Positions 34,906 through 46,331 are shown, counted from the stretch's first letter. The stretch: 64,000 nt of DNA from Wolfiporia cocos (GCA_029448655.1 JACCLO010000016.1:744001-808000), one strand, 5' to 3'. A program made the numbers and translations. Notes: generated by a model from the letters alone, not told the origin.

Positions 34906-36341
34906 GCTGATCTGGGCAGAGCCATTCAAATCAGGTACAACAAGTCTCAGTCAATCTCATCAATTAATATTTCCACCCATCCAGACTGGCTCAGGTTCTG
35001 CCAACTCCTCGCATTTTTGAAGCTTTCTTCCCATGTATACAGATGTAGATGAATGACATGCTCTAGCAAATTTGGCAAGTGCCTATCAAACTTGTCTGTA
35101 ATCTGTTCACCCAGCCAAATTGATGACATGACATCATGCACACTTGCAGTCTCATTTCAGCTGCCTCCTCCTTACTCTCATCTTACCTCATTGTGTTTTT
35201 ACTATGAATCTAAGTATGAATCTCAGAATGCTTCCTGCTCCTCGGTCTATCAGCACATATTGCTCACAACCAGTCATTCCAGATTCTTTTCAGAACTTGC
35301 ATCATCCACGCACATTTTCAGAGAATTGGAGCACATTTTTCATGCCTATGTCTGCTTTCACTCTTCCTGATATCCACTCACTTCCCAACCTCTCTATCGC
35401 ATCCCCTAGCCCCAGTGTCACTCATGGATTGCTGACACCCATCACTGCACATGGCTGCTGTTTTTATTGAAGTTCACACATGCCAAGCCAGGCAAGCGAC
35501 AGGGAAGCCTCGAGACATGACTTCAAGGAACAGGGACCAAGGTAAGTAGTTTTGGTTACAAATTGGTGAGGCAACTGTGCACTCGCCGCACTGCTTATAT
35601 ACATGTACAGGTAAGCAGGGACTGTGTGGAAACGGTACGTCGGGGTCCCCCGTATTTGACACAGGGAAATACTGTGTCACTAGCCCACACGCCCAATCCT
35701 AATGCAATACCACACCACTCCTAAGGACCCTCTAACAAGAGCTTAAGGCTAACATTGAAGGGTGAGACCTAGAGAGGGGGAGAGGGCAAGCCTAGGTGAT
35801 CATGCAGGGTAATGGAGTATAACCCAGGGCGTACGCCCCAAGGTCGAGATTCATTGTGTTGGAGACAGAAGGTCTCTAACTTTGACTTAAATACATGCAG
35901 CGCACCATAAGACTGTGTGTCTACCCTAAACGACAAGGTCCGAGCACACTACCATAAGCATGTGATATAGGGTGTCATGTGCAGACCGGGCCAGGGTATG
36001 CTTCAAGACGTTATCTAATCTAATCTACTATGGCGCCTGACGAATGGCAGAGCGGTGGAACGTATGGGAGAGGTCACATGCCACACATGAGCACGCTGAT
36101 TTGAGTCCCCTTGGTCGGAAACCCTAGAACTCAGCATGTCACTAATTGACTGTGACAGTATTGTATGATAGACTATGCCCCCCTTGCACCGTGATGCCAG
36201 CTGTCACATGCCATTGTCAGCCTACTCCCAACAGTTTTGAGTCTGGAACCAGAACCACAGCAAAGCAAGTCCTTGTTACGGTTATTTCGATGTTTTGAAT
36301 GCTCATGGAACTCACCATTGGGTGAATACGATACAGGGACT
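34906..36341. other. Gene-poor interval
   Basis: No gene recognised. A TGACACAG...CTGTGTCA inverted pair lies near 35657-35680. A segment around 36040-36110 ends GATTTGAGTCCCC, loosely like a tRNA B box. I see nothing else I can support. Confidence 0.35.
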
Positions 36342-36983
36342 TGTTGCGCAACTAACACCCCTGGCTACTTGTGACTCTACCGGGGATAACCCCGGTTGTA
36401 CTAGCATATAGGGCCTGATCTACTTAGGGCAGATGCAACTCTGCCACCATTTCATATTTATCATTCTATGATTGACAGATGGCATTCAACCACCATATCA
36501 TTACTATCTATCATTTCAGATATATCACTACATACTTATCAAACGTTTCAATCTAGGATGTAGATATTAGCAGTGACATCTGGGACAGAGAGGACTCCTA
36601 AAACCTAGTGTGGTATATAAACTCATGTAACTAAGTCAAGGCTCTTCAGCTCAACCTTGTTGTATAAACAAGAGTCTTATACTCATTCTCAAACATAGGA
36701 AAACTATGCTCAGTATTCACCGAGCTCTTGAACCAACTAAGTCCTTGAAGTGCACACTGACTTCTTGGACTTAGGCAAGTCTTATATTCTACAAGACTTG
36801 CTCTAGAACAGATTATATCCTCTAGCGTGCATTGGATATTGACTGATCCCTTAGAGTCACAGACTTAGTGTCCGAAGGCTTATTCGTGATAATATTGCCT
36901 TGCACTCGCTGACTTGGAGTGACGTGCAGAAGAACTGATTATATTTGTAACAGAATATACGAATGGGTATACGACCCGTAACA
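36342..36983 (-). repeat. LTR remnant related to the 542-bp LTR family
   Basis: The right end (ACGACCCGTAACA at 36983) and the segment CAGCTCAACCTTGTTG followed by TTATACTCATTCTCAAA match, in the same orientation, the LTR at 63251-63792. Many C-to-T changes are present. The left end (TGTTGCGCAAC) is a guess, and no target duplication is found. Confidence 0.45.
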
Positions 36984-37139
36984 GTCCTCACATTTTAAAC
37001 AATACGACATGCTTTGACCCACATAGGACATTTGCAGTCATGTATAGTGTATGACACACACCAGCATGACCAAGTATGCCCTTGGATTGTACTGGAAATA
37101 CTTTACAAATGAAGAGAAAGACATAAATTCGAGCCCATT

Positions 37140-39178
37140 CAGTCACCGTACCTGGAACAGCCAGTCAACCAATGGGTACGATGGGCTTGTACACTGGTAG
37201 AGCCGACATTGGCCAACGAGTCCCTCATTGCCTGCACGTCCAGTCAGCCGACCAGATCCTTGTAGCTGGAACATGGGGTGGGCTGATGGGGGGTCGCAGT
37301 ACCCATGTTTCCGTGAGCCCCAGTTGGCCCACCAACCGAAAATCTATGTACCTGGAACATGGGGTGGGCCGACAGGGGGTCACGGTGCCCATGTTTTCAT
37401 GAGCCCCAGTCGGCCCACCAACCAAAAATCTATGTACCTGGAACATGGGGTGGGCTGATGGGGGGTCACAGTGCCCATGTTGCCGCAACCCCCAGTCGGC
37501 CCACCCAGCAAATGTTCATGTACCTGGAACATGGGGTGGGCTGATGGGGGGTCACGGTGCCCATGTTTCTGTGAGCCCCAGTCAGCCCACCAACAAAAAG
37601 TCTACATACCTGGAACATGGGGTGGGCCGATGGGAGGTCACGGTCCCATAGCTTGTGGTAAGGGTCACAATAAGGATCATGGTAAGCATGCATATCTTGC
37701 AGTCATAGTCACAGTAAAGGGCACATAGAATGCACCAAGCTTTCAATAAGCATCTATAGCTCATTGCAAGGCTTAGGGTGGCTTGCACATAGTAGAAATC
37801 AAAATGGACAATTGTTTTACAATTATGCTCACGATAAGGGTCGCGAATAAGCGCCTATTGGTCGCGGTAAGGGTCGCGGTAAGGGTCATGGCAAGGGTCA
37901 CAGTAATGGTGGTAAGGGTCACAGTAAGGGCCCATAACTAGCACTAAGCCTTCAATAAGTGTTGTGAGGCTTGTGGCATCTCATACACAACATGGCAATC
38001 CAAATTGACAACTGGCTTATAATTATGCTTGTGGAAAGGGTTGTGTCATGTGCCCATTGCAAGCCCTAACATGTGCTACTGATGTTTTTGTGAGCTAACT
38101 GCAAGCTTACTGCGAGCTATGGGCGCCTATTTTGCGACCCCTACTGCGAGGGTATCGTGTCACAGCAATTTCTGTGATGCCTCACATATACGGTTACACC
38201 AGGGGTCGAACTCTCGACTTCCTGGATACATTGTCAGGTGGTGTCTTACAGCGTCACCACCCCTAACTAGTTAGCGTGCAGCTAGCAAACTAACACATGA
38301 TAGATTATGTAAACCTTAGAAGTACCGTGATCGTTAGGCGCTTGCACACAGGCCATGTCACTTTAGGGCAAGGGTAGTCACTTAGTACTACCGTGCTACT
38401 ATCATGTATATAAACCCTAGAGTCTGAGGCAAACCTCAGACTCATCAATTTGTACCATGCCTTAGGGCACTTATACTCCATCTCTGCTGCGTGACTCTAC
38501 TTGCTAGTCTGAAAGCACCTCGACCTCGACTAGGGCCTTGTCACCTCTATTTCGACTTGGTCGGTAGGGCACTGGCTAAAGGAGTTGGGCGATGCATAAA
38601 GAGGGATGACCCCAGAGTATTTGGGTCATATTGACTAGGAATGCTTCTATTTTATTCTGTGCTATACAAACAAATGCTTACCATGTGTCATTCAATATGT
38701 AATGTCACAGCTAATCTTCATAACACACTGAAGTTACCATCAGATATGTAGCATTTTGGTTGGTGGGCTGACTGGGGCTCATGGAAACATGGGCACCATG
38801 ACCCCCTGTTGGCCCACCCCATGTTCCAGGTACATAGATTCTTGGTTGGTGGGCCAACTGGGGCTCACAGCAACTTAGGCACCACAACCCCCTGTTGGCC
38901 CACCCAGTGTTCCAGGTACATGGAAATTTGGCTGGTGGGCTGACTGGGGCTCACGGAAACATGGGCACTGTGACCCCCTGTCAGCCCACCCCATGTTCCA
39001 GGTATGTAGATTTTTGGTTGGTGGGCCAACTGGGGCTCACAGAAACATGGGCATCGCAACCCCCTGTCGGCCCACCCCATGTTCCAGCTACAAAAATCTG
39101 GTGGGCTGACTGGACCTGCAGGCAACAAGAGCCCATCGTACCCATTGGTTGACTGGCTGTTCCAGGGTACGGTGACTG
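37140..39178. mobile_element. Foldback-type element with arms of 86-bp tandem repeats
   Basis: The outer ends are inverted copies: CAGTCACCGTACC, TGGAACAGCCAGTCAACC, AATGGGTACGATGGGCT on the left and the complement on the right, with a single-base length difference. Each arm continues into tandem units carrying CTGGAACATGGGGTGGG: five on the left (about 37266, 37352, 37437, 37524, 37610) and four inverted on the right (ends near 38818, 38903, 38988, 39075), spacing about 86 nt. The 1.1-kb centre has no coding frame. It looks like a non-autonomous DNA transposon. No clear target duplication was found, so the exact ends may be a few bases out. Confidence 0.65.
37829..37930 (+). repeat. Minisatellite inside the foldback element
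   Basis: Imperfect units of the type AAGGGTCRCRGT recur about eight times (GGTCGCGGTAAGGGTCATGG and similar). Related units also occur near 37640-37690. Confidence 0.6.
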
Positions 39179-39824
39179 TATGGTGTGTAAATTCCAAGTT
39201 CTAATGACTGTATGCATTACAACTGACACTTACCTGCTTCCTAGATGTGGAAAACTAAGGCCAAGGGTCTTCCTGCCGAGGTATGTTGTGTAGCCTATTG
39301 TGCATATGAGTGCTCACATGTTCAATACAGTGGCATCTTCAACCCAGCACTGTCATTCTGGTGTGTAATGTACTACATCGTGCTTCTTTTGCTAACATTA
39401 GTCAGTCAGGAATACATCAAATAACTTAACACATTGATGTGGATGATGCAATATCGCATGAACAGTTGCATAAATGTACCTGGGGGGCCAGGTGAGGATA
39501 TCAGATTTGTATGTTTTTAGAGCTGTGTATACCTGATTCAGCCTGTATCAGAATAAAATAATGTAAATATCTCCCTGTCTGGACGTGGTCCTGCCTGTAT
39601 TGTAGATGGCTCAAGGCTGTTTCAGCCTGTGTTGTAATGGATGGAATTTAAATGAAATTGTGTACAGGTGTTGTTACATGAATACAGAAATTTTGACAAA
39701 TCAGCACGGGCCACTCCAGTCCAAGGCAAGGGGCTACGGCAGCTCAGGCTGTCAGAAACTGGGTGAGCGAGTCAGGAAAGTTATCTTTTGTCCAGTATCA
39801 CACATGTAAACTCGGCTGTTGGAG

Positions 39825-40366
39825 TGTTACGGATCGAATATCCGTCCAATGCAAAATAACTAAGTCGAGTTACTCAGCGTATCGAGTAGCGCACTACTCG
39901 TCGGACTCCTCAGAGTCAGAGCGTCAATATACAAGCTGCAGGCTTAATTGCTCAAGCCTTTGAGAACGAGTATAAGATCCTTGTAATTCAACAAGGTCGA
40001 GCTGAGGAACTCGACCAGTATTTACATCAGGTTATATACTACGGTCTGTTAATCGGGGTCATAGTGTCCTTGGTACTGCTACTATGAAGTCCGTCGAGCT
40101 AACGGTATAAGTAATAAAGGAGAAGTGTTACGGTTGAGCGCAACAAGGGATGAAACTGATTACTACTGTGGTTAGACACAGAACATCAGCTAGAACGCGA
40201 TGCAAGCACGGAGAATGGGCATAGGGTTGTTATACATGAAACAGGGCCTATGGTTGAGCGGAGGCCCCTAGAAATAGAGCGCTGGGTACAGCGGTTGAAC
40301 GCTAAGTCTTCATACACAGTGAGGTGTCAAAGAGAATATTCGGGTGCACCTGGTAAAATCGTAACA
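39825..40366 (+). mobile_element. Solo LTR, 542 bp, with TGGAG target duplication
   Basis: It begins TGTTACGGATCG and ends ATCGTAACA, an inverted terminal pair of the TG...CA type. It is flanked on both sides by TGGAG (39820-39824 and 40367-40371), a perfect 5-bp target duplication. No internal region or second LTR is adjacent, so it is a recombination remnant. A copy of equal length lies inverted at 63251-63792. It includes the hairpin GGTCGAG...CTCGACC. Confidence 0.85.
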
Positions 40367-40407
40367 TGGAGTGGCTTGTCTCTCCCTTGACGAGCCTGTT
40401 GGCAGCC

Positions 40408-40855
40408 GACCGTAGTTTTCACTGAGCATGAGCCCCTGGCCTGAAAGCTCTGATGTCTAGTAATTATGGTATAAGACCATACATGATAGCAGTATTCTGG
40501 GTTCCAATGTAGTACCTCCATATTATTAAATTGAAGCTATAGGATAGTCCCATGGGTTGGATCCTTGGTGTTGAAGCCTGTCACGCACCTTTGGGTGCCT
40601 ATACGACACCCCATTTGGTAGGCGTGCCACAGAATGCCGTGCCGATGAAAGGTTAATTTCACACTACATTTCACTAATTATTGAAGATATCAAAGCTCTG
40701 TTTTGTCAGGGAATAGTTGGAGATAGTATATTATAAACTTATGAGGCTAAAGTAATGATTATCCTCACAGTGCCAGGCCCCGGACAAGCCCCGGCTCAGG
40801 CCGGGCCAAGCCGTGGGCCGTCAGTGGGGGCCCGGCACATCACTAGCGGAGATGC
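40408..40855 (-). repeat. GGCC-rich repeat, copy 2, interrupted
   Basis: This is the inverted relative of 34745-34905. One end (CGACCGTAGTTTTCACTG) is at about 40412 and the other (GGGCCCGGCACATCACT) ends near 40842. About 320 nt of unrelated sequence separates the halves. Nothing codes in it. Confidence 0.45.
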
Positions 40856-41121
40856 TCGCCCGTGTCGCTGGTCACCGTCGCGCACCGATACCGCTCACAC
40901 ATGCGCGTGTATGTCCTCGTGCACGAGCCAATCGTCTTCTCTGTATGATAAAGCGTGGATTTTGCTGCGGCACTTAGTGCGCCATTAGACGCCAGATTGC
41001 ATCAGTGGCGTCCTTGTGGCGCCTTCCCTGCATTGAAATCAATCTGGGCTGCCAACGCACATTAGGAAACTGCACATCATGGATAATCATGCCCGGGCCT
41101 TTCATCAGCCCCGTCGCATTC

Positions 41122-41591
41122 TGTTGGAGCGCACAATCTGTCGCGCCGACACTGCGCGGCCCCGCCCGCATCAAGGACCGACTTAGTACGTTTATAGTGT
41201 CTGTGCCTTTCACATTCCGGATCGATACGTTTTTTGTGGCGTCCCTTAGCTACCGTAGTCCTTATCTGGTTACTCAGCTGCCCACTACTGTTTTACCGCC
41301 TTTCCGTTTCGTCCCGCACGTTTCGCTGGCACCGTAGAGTACTTATACCGCTGCCTGCATCCGCTGACCCTCAGTCTTGCACTCTTGCCCGAGCGCACCG
41401 TACTGAGGGTAAGCACAATACCATTACGTCGCACTATGTTCGTTACATTGATTGCACTCCTGTATTTAGACATACGTCGTCTACCTACAGGTACAGATAT
41501 ATTAGTCTTGCACTCTTGCCCGAGCGCACCGTACTGAGGACATACGTCGTCTACCTACAGGTATTCGCCGTAACACGCACGCGCTCTCATA
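41122..41591 (+). repeat. Copia 5' LTR
   Basis: The LTR starts TGTTGGAGCGCAC and ends CTCTCATA. The right border is set by the target duplication and the primer site, so this LTR ends TA rather than CA. It contains two internal duplications: AGTCTTGCACTCTTGCCCG and about 16 more bases twice, and GACATACGTCGTCTACCTAC twice. Confidence 0.92.
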
Positions 41592-41603
41592 GGTTATGAG
41601 CCC
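41592..41603 (+). promoter_or_regulatory. Primer-binding site for a half-tRNA initiator Met primer
   Basis: GGTTATGAGCCC is the exact complement of GGGCTCATAACC, the anticodon arm of eukaryotic initiator tRNA-Met (anticodon CAU). Drosophila copia and yeast Ty5 are known to prime from this internal site after cleavage of the tRNA. There is no TGG matching a tRNA 3' CCA end. Confidence 0.8.
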
Positions 41604-41689
41604 TGTGCGAGGCCTTAACTAGCAAGACTCATTGCACAGGAAATTCCCGTTCTAGTTTCTTTCCACTTGTCGCTATCACCCGCAGCACC

Positions 41690-44600
41690 ATGTCATCGTC
41701 GTCCTCGCCGCCCCTGTCTGACTTCATTAGCGGTTTTGAGAAGCTTGATCCGAAAGGCAAGAATTGGCTCGTGTTCGAGCAGCAGTTCACCATTGCTGTT
41801 CGTCACAAGGAGGCCTGGGATCACTTTGATGGGTCGTCCAAGAAGCCAATTGCGGCTGACCCGGACAAGCCCACGAAGGCAGAGAAGGATGCCATTGCGG
41901 GGTGGGAGAAGAAGGAGAATACCGCCCTCTATCTGCTCACGCTCAAGGTCGCACCTGGGACGTATGCCAAGTATAAGCGCAAGGGTACGGTTGCCGACGT
42001 ATGGACTGGCATTGTAGCCGAGTTCTCCAGCAAGTCCCTGCTCGCCCGCTCGAACATGCGTCGTGACTTCCTCAACATGCGATATGTTCCCGGCTTGGAC
42101 CTGCACTCCGAACTTGATCGCCTTCGCCTCGCATACGAGAACCTGCTCACCTTTGACATCGAGATTCCGGACAACGAGTATGCCTCTGTCGTCATAAATT
42201 TCCTGCCGTCCGAGCTCTCCGCATTTATCTCCCAGATTTCGGCACAGATGAAGTTGCAGCTGCACCTCAGCTCACAGTCTTCCGGTGGTAGTGCAACACC
42301 AGCTAGTCCAATAGATCCTGATAAGCCAGTCATCGATCCAGAGCTTATGATGGCCATTGTCTTGGAGGAGTGGGACAGGCGGGAAGCGGAGCGGAAGCCG
42401 AAGGGCAGAACAAAGGAGACCGGCGTTGCAGCCATTGCCGTGTCGACGGAGAAGCCCAGGAAGCCGAAAGGGAGAGGTCCACGGAAGCCTGTTGGAGAAT
42501 GCTGGAACTGCGGTGGAAAGGGCCACAAGGAGGCCCAGTGTCCGAGCCCGAAGGCTGACGATAAGAAGGGCAAGGATGCGCAGCAGAAGGATGGTGCCCG
42601 CCCAAGCACAAGTGCGAACACGTCCAAACCCGCAACTGGCTCTGCAAATGTAGCTGCGACTGCGCGTATCAGTGCACTTGATGCCGTCGCCGGAGCATGG
42701 TCTACAATGCCTGCTCGCATGTTCCGTGCACCTGTGGAGACCGATAGCGATGCTGAGGATGAGCTCTACTCTGCCGCTGGAGACTCCGACTATAGCGATC
42801 TCACAGAGAAGTCTTCGGCAGACTCCATTCCATCCCTGCATACTGTGTCTGACTCGAGTGCTGTTTCCACTGCCGAGACATCGAGTGCGGACCATGAGGG
42901 CGAGGAGGACGAGTCCTTGCCCATGCCGGAGCGCGTTCCGTTATCGGAGCGTTTGCAGAATGTGACCAATTGGGTCGCACACATGTTGGGGTTGGAGAGC
43001 GAGGGTGACGACCCTGCTTTACTGAGCGCTGCTGCGCTAGTGCCCGATGCTGCCACTGCCGCAGCGAACCAGCCTGTCGACTTGTATGACTCCGGCGCAA
43101 CACATCACATGTCCCCTTATCGTGACGACTTCACCAGTTTTCGGGAGATGCCTGCAAAGTCTATGAGTGCTGCCAATCAGCAGCAGTTTCATGCCACGGG
43201 TGTAGGTGAAATGATCATACCTGTTCCGAACCCACCGCAGGACGCTACACGCATCAGATTGATGGACGTCCTCTACACGCCGGCTCTGGGGTTCAACCTC
43301 GTCTCGATTGGGCGGATTGACGACGCAGGTTATACAGCAACCTTCGCAGCTGGACGATGTGTTATTGTCAATGCGGAAGGCATCACTGTGGGCCAGGTAC
43401 CCAAGACACGCGGCCTATACATGGTTGTGCGAGATCGCAGCCATTGTGCTGCTAATGCAACGTCAGCCAAAGCCGAGAAGCTGACGGAGATGGAGGCTCA
43501 CCGTCGTTTTGGACATATCGCAATCCGGGCGATTCGCGAGTTGATTTCCAACGGTTTTATCTCGGGCGTGGAGCTTGTTTCATCGCCAGAGCAGGAATTG
43601 CATTGTGAAGCTTGCGTTCGTGCAAAGTCGACTCGAAAGCCTGTGCCTAGGGAGCGCGAAGGAGAACGTGCCACAGAATTTGGCGAGGAGGTTCATTCCG
43701 ATGTCTGGGGACCTTCGCGCATTGCCACCCTAGGCGGTCGCAGGTATTATGTCAGTTTCACGGACGACAAGACACGCTTCACCACACTCTACCTTCTCAG
43801 AACCAAACGCGAGGTTTTTGAGACGTTCTGTGCATTCGAGGCATGGCTCGAGCGGCACCACAATGCCCAGATCAAGTTCCTCAACACGGACCGTGGAGGC
43901 GAGTACCTGAGTGAGGAATTCCGGAGCCACCTCGAGCAGCGAGGCATTGAATCGAAGTTGTCGGTTCACGATACATCTCAGGAGGCCGGGGTGTCTGAGC
44001 GGCTGAATCGGACCCTGATGGAGAAGGTTCGGGCCATGCTTATCGCCTCCGGCCTGCCGCGTTTCCTGTGGGGCGAAGCTGTCATGCATGCCGTATGGTT
44101 GAAGAATCGCACTTCGACGAAGGCCCTTGGTGGGCGGACACCTTGGGCAGCTGCCACGGGGGCTGTTCCTGACATGAGCGGCATCCCTGAATGGGGATCC
44201 AAGGCCTGGGTGCATGATACCAGCGATGGCAAGGTCGGCGAGCGTGCAAAATGCGGCCGTTGGGTCGGATTTGATGCACAGAGCAAGGGCCATCGTGTTT
44301 ACTGGCCGGAGCAGCGGTCAGTAACTGTGGAACGTAACGTGCATTTCACGGTGCCGGACTTACCCCCTGCTCCCCTGGACGACGCTGTCGAGCTTGAGGG
44401 GGAGGAGAGCAGCAGCGAAAACGAGCCCGCCACGCCGCCGCCTGGGACTGTAAAAGAGCCGATTAGCGATTCTGCCAGTGAGGCGGACGACACAGACATA
44501 CCTGACGTCCCTCCTCAACCTGCTGACCTCCTGCCTGCACCTGTGCCGCCGTCTAGTCGGCCCACTCGAATCCGCAAGCCGTCTGCGAAGCTCAAGGCCA

Positions 44601-46318
44601 TCCTAGCCGGTGAGAGCGCCACCCAGAAGCCGCCGCGCGGCGTAGTCATGCCAACCGTACCGGATGAGGCCCAAGACGAGCGAGCCGTAGAGGATCTCCT
44701 CACAGAGGAGATCAATGGCGTCGCAATGGCGGCGCAGATGGCGGATGTCGAAGGACTGGACCCCCGCTCACTTGAGGAGGCAAGGCGGAGACCTGAGTGG
44801 CCGCGGTGGGAAGAGGCTATGAAGGAGGAGCTTGAGGCGCTCGAGGCACATGGGACCTGGCGTCTAGAGAAGCCGCCGCTGGGTGCTAATGTCGTCAGCT
44901 GCCGATGGGTCTTTCATGCAAAGAAGGATGCCTCTGGGAATGTGTACCGATACCGCGCGCGGCTGGTTGCGCGTGGGTTTTCGCAGGTTCCGGGTGTCGA
45001 CTTTTTCGACACCTATGCCCCTGTTGCGAAGACTGCGTCAATTCGCACCGCACTCGCATTCGCGGCGCGGCATGATTTTGAGGTGCACCAGCTCGACGTC
45101 AAGAGTGCTTACCTCAATGGGGAGTTTGAGGAGCACGAAGCCATTTGGATGGCGCAGCCTCCCGGAGCTCAGCTGACGAAAGATAAGACCCTAGCACTGC
45201 GGCTGCTGCGGCCGTTGTACGGGCTAAAGCAGAGCGCGCGGCACTGGCATAAGAAGCTCCTGCGCATTTTGCAGGAGAAGCTCCGCATGTCGCAGTGCGA
45301 TGTCGACCAGGCCGTCTTTTTCCGTGCAGATGGCGCTGACCTTATCGTCATAGTTGTCCACGTCGATGACCTGACAGTGGTTGCCTCGACTATAGCCCTT
45401 ATCCTGGAGGTGAAGACCAAGCTGCGCGAGGCCTTTGAGATCTCAGACGAGGGTGAAATCCACTGGATTCTGGGCTTTGCCGTGGAACGCGACCGCCCAA
45501 ATCGCCGTCTCTCACTCTCACAGACCGCCTACATCGAATCCATCATTAGCCGCTTTGGACTTGAAGATGCGAAGGCCGTGTCGACCCCCATGGATCCGCA
45601 TGTCACTCTTACTACTGCACAGAGCCCTTCCACCACTGCCGAGATCGCCACCATGCGTCACATTCCATATCGCGAGGCTGTAGGCTCCCTCATGTATGCG
45701 TCACTTGGGACGCGCCCCGATATCACGTACGCTGTCTCCATCCTTTCGCGTTTCTCTGACAACCCCGGCCGTGCACACTGGGAAGCCGTCCGCCGTGTTT
45801 TCCGATACCTGTCCGGGACGAAACACCTCAAGCTGACCTACGGCGCATCCTCTCTTGACCTCGTTGGCTACACAGATGCTGATGGATCCATGCATGAGGA
45901 TCGCAAAGCCATCTCCGGCTACGCGTTTTTGATTGATGGAGGAGCTGTGTCCTGGAGCTCGAAGCGACAGGAGATTATCTCACTGTCCACTACTGAGTCT
46001 GAGTATGTTGCCCTCACTCATGCCTCAAAGGAAGCCCTCTGGCTCCGCTCGCTGATTGGTCAGATTTTTGCTCCCTTCGTTGACCCGGTGCCGATGAATT
46101 CGGACAATCAGTCGGCCATTGCTCTTGCTCGCGATAATCAATATCATGCTCGCACCAAGCACATCGATATCCGTTTCCACTTCATTCGCTGGATCATTGA
46201 GGAGAAGAAACTTCGCCTCGTCTATTGCCCCACTGAAGAGATGGTTGCCGATGCATTGACGAAAGCGCTGCCCTCTCCGAAAGTGAAGCACTTCGCGTCC
46301 GCGCTTGGTCTGCTCTAG
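41690..46318 (+). CDS. Copia gag-pol polyprotein
   Basis: This is a single 1,542-aa frame from MSSSSSPPLSDFISGFEKLD. Gag occupies about 1-290 and ends in a zinc knuckle CWNCGGKGHKEAQC (271-284, CX2CX4HX4C). The protease motif is DSGATHHM (D467). The GAG-pre-integrase domain has HRRFGHIAIR and CEACVRAKS. Integrase catalytic residues are D671 (HSDVWG), D734 (NTDRGGEY) and E770, with the classical 35-residue spacing. RT shows QLDVKSAYLNG (D1136) and HVDD (1224-1227) in place of the common YVDD. RNase H has GYTDADG (D1396), TTESEYVAL and SDNQSAI. The C-terminus KALPSPKVKHF is typical. All catalytic residues are present. Gag and Pol are in one frame, so no recoding signal is needed. Confidence 0.97.
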   Translation: MSSSSSPPLSDFISGFEKLDPKGKNWLVFEQQFTIAVRHKEAWDHFDGSSKKPIAADPDKPTKAEKDAIAGWEKKENTALYLLTLKVAPGTYAKYKRKGTVADVWTGIVAEFSSKSLLARSNMRRDFLNMRYVPGLDLHSELDRLRLAYENLLTFDIEIPDNEYASVVINFLPSELSAFISQISAQMKLQLHLSSQSSGGSATPASPIDPDKPVIDPELMMAIVLEEWDRREAERKPKGRTKETGVAAIAVSTEKPRKPKGRGPRKPVGECWNCGGKGHKEAQCPSPKADDKKGKDAQQKDGARPSTSANTSKPATGSANVAATARISALDAVAGAWSTMPARMFRAPVETDSDAEDELYSAAGDSDYSDLTEKSSADSIPSLHTVSDSSAVSTAETSSADHEGEEDESLPMPERVPLSERLQNVTNWVAHMLGLESEGDDPALLSAAALVPDAATAAANQPVDLYDSGATHHMSPYRDDFTSFREMPAKSMSAANQQQFHATGVGEMIIPVPNPPQDATRIRLMDVLYTPALGFNLVSIGRIDDAGYTATFAAGRCVIVNAEGITVGQVPKTRGLYMVVRDRSHCAANATSAKAEKLTEMEAHRRFGHIAIRAIRELISNGFISGVELVSSPEQELHCEACVRAKSTRKPVPREREGERATEFGEEVHSDVWGPSRIATLGGRRYYVSFTDDKTRFTTLYLLRTKREVFETFCAFEAWLERHHNAQIKFLNTDRGGEYLSEEFRSHLEQRGIESKLSVHDTSQEAGVSERLNRTLMEKVRAMLIASGLPRFLWGEAVMHAVWLKNRTSTKALGGRTPWAAATGAVPDMSGIPEWGSKAWVHDTSDGKVGERAKCGRWVGFDAQSKGHRVYWPEQRSVTVERNVHFTVPDLPPAPLDDAVELEGEESSSENEPATPPPGTVKEPISDSASEADDTDIPDVPPQPADLLPAPVPPSSRPTRIRKPSAKLKAILAGESATQKPPRGVVMPTVPDEAQDERAVEDLLTEEINGVAMAAQMADVEGLDPRSLEEARRRPEWPRWEEAMKEELEALEAHGTWRLEKPPLGANVVSCRWVFHAKKDASGNVYRYRARLVARGFSQVPGVDFFDTYAPVAKTASIRTALAFAARHDFEVHQLDVKSAYLNGEFEEHEAIWMAQPPGAQLTKDKTLALRLLRPLYGLKQSARHWHKKLLRILQEKLRMSQCDVDQAVFFRADGADLIVIVVHVDDLTVVASTIALILEVKTKLREAFEISDEGEIHWILGFAVERDRPNRRLSLSQTAYIESIISRFGLEDAKAVSTPMDPHVTLTTAQSPSTTAEIATMRHIPYREAVGSLMYASLGTRPDITYAVSILSRFSDNPGRAHWEAVRRVFRYLSGTKHLKLTYGASSLDLVGYTDADGSMHEDRKAISGYAFLIDGGAVSWSSKRQEIISLSTTESEYVALTHASKEALWLRSLIGQIFAPFVDPVPMNSDNQSAIALARDNQYHARTKHIDIRFHFIRWIIEEKKLRLVYCPTEEMVADALTKALPSPKVKHFASALGLL

Positions 46319-46322
46319 GATT

Positions 46323-46331
46323 GAGGGGGAG
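46323..46331 (+). promoter_or_regulatory. Polypurine tract of the Copia element
   Basis: GAGGGGGAG directly abuts the 3' LTR and is the expected plus-strand primer. Confidence 0.85.

Noticed and set aside
35657..35680. TGACACAG...CTGTGTCA pair as a possible LARD LTR relic.
   Set aside because: Only the terminal octamer matches; the sequence beyond it does not align with the 1,095-bp LTR.
37260..37640. Regular 86-nt repeats considered as a CRISPR-like array.
   Set aside because: Whole units repeat without unique spacers, units are diverged, and the organism is a eukaryote; this is a tandem repeat arm.
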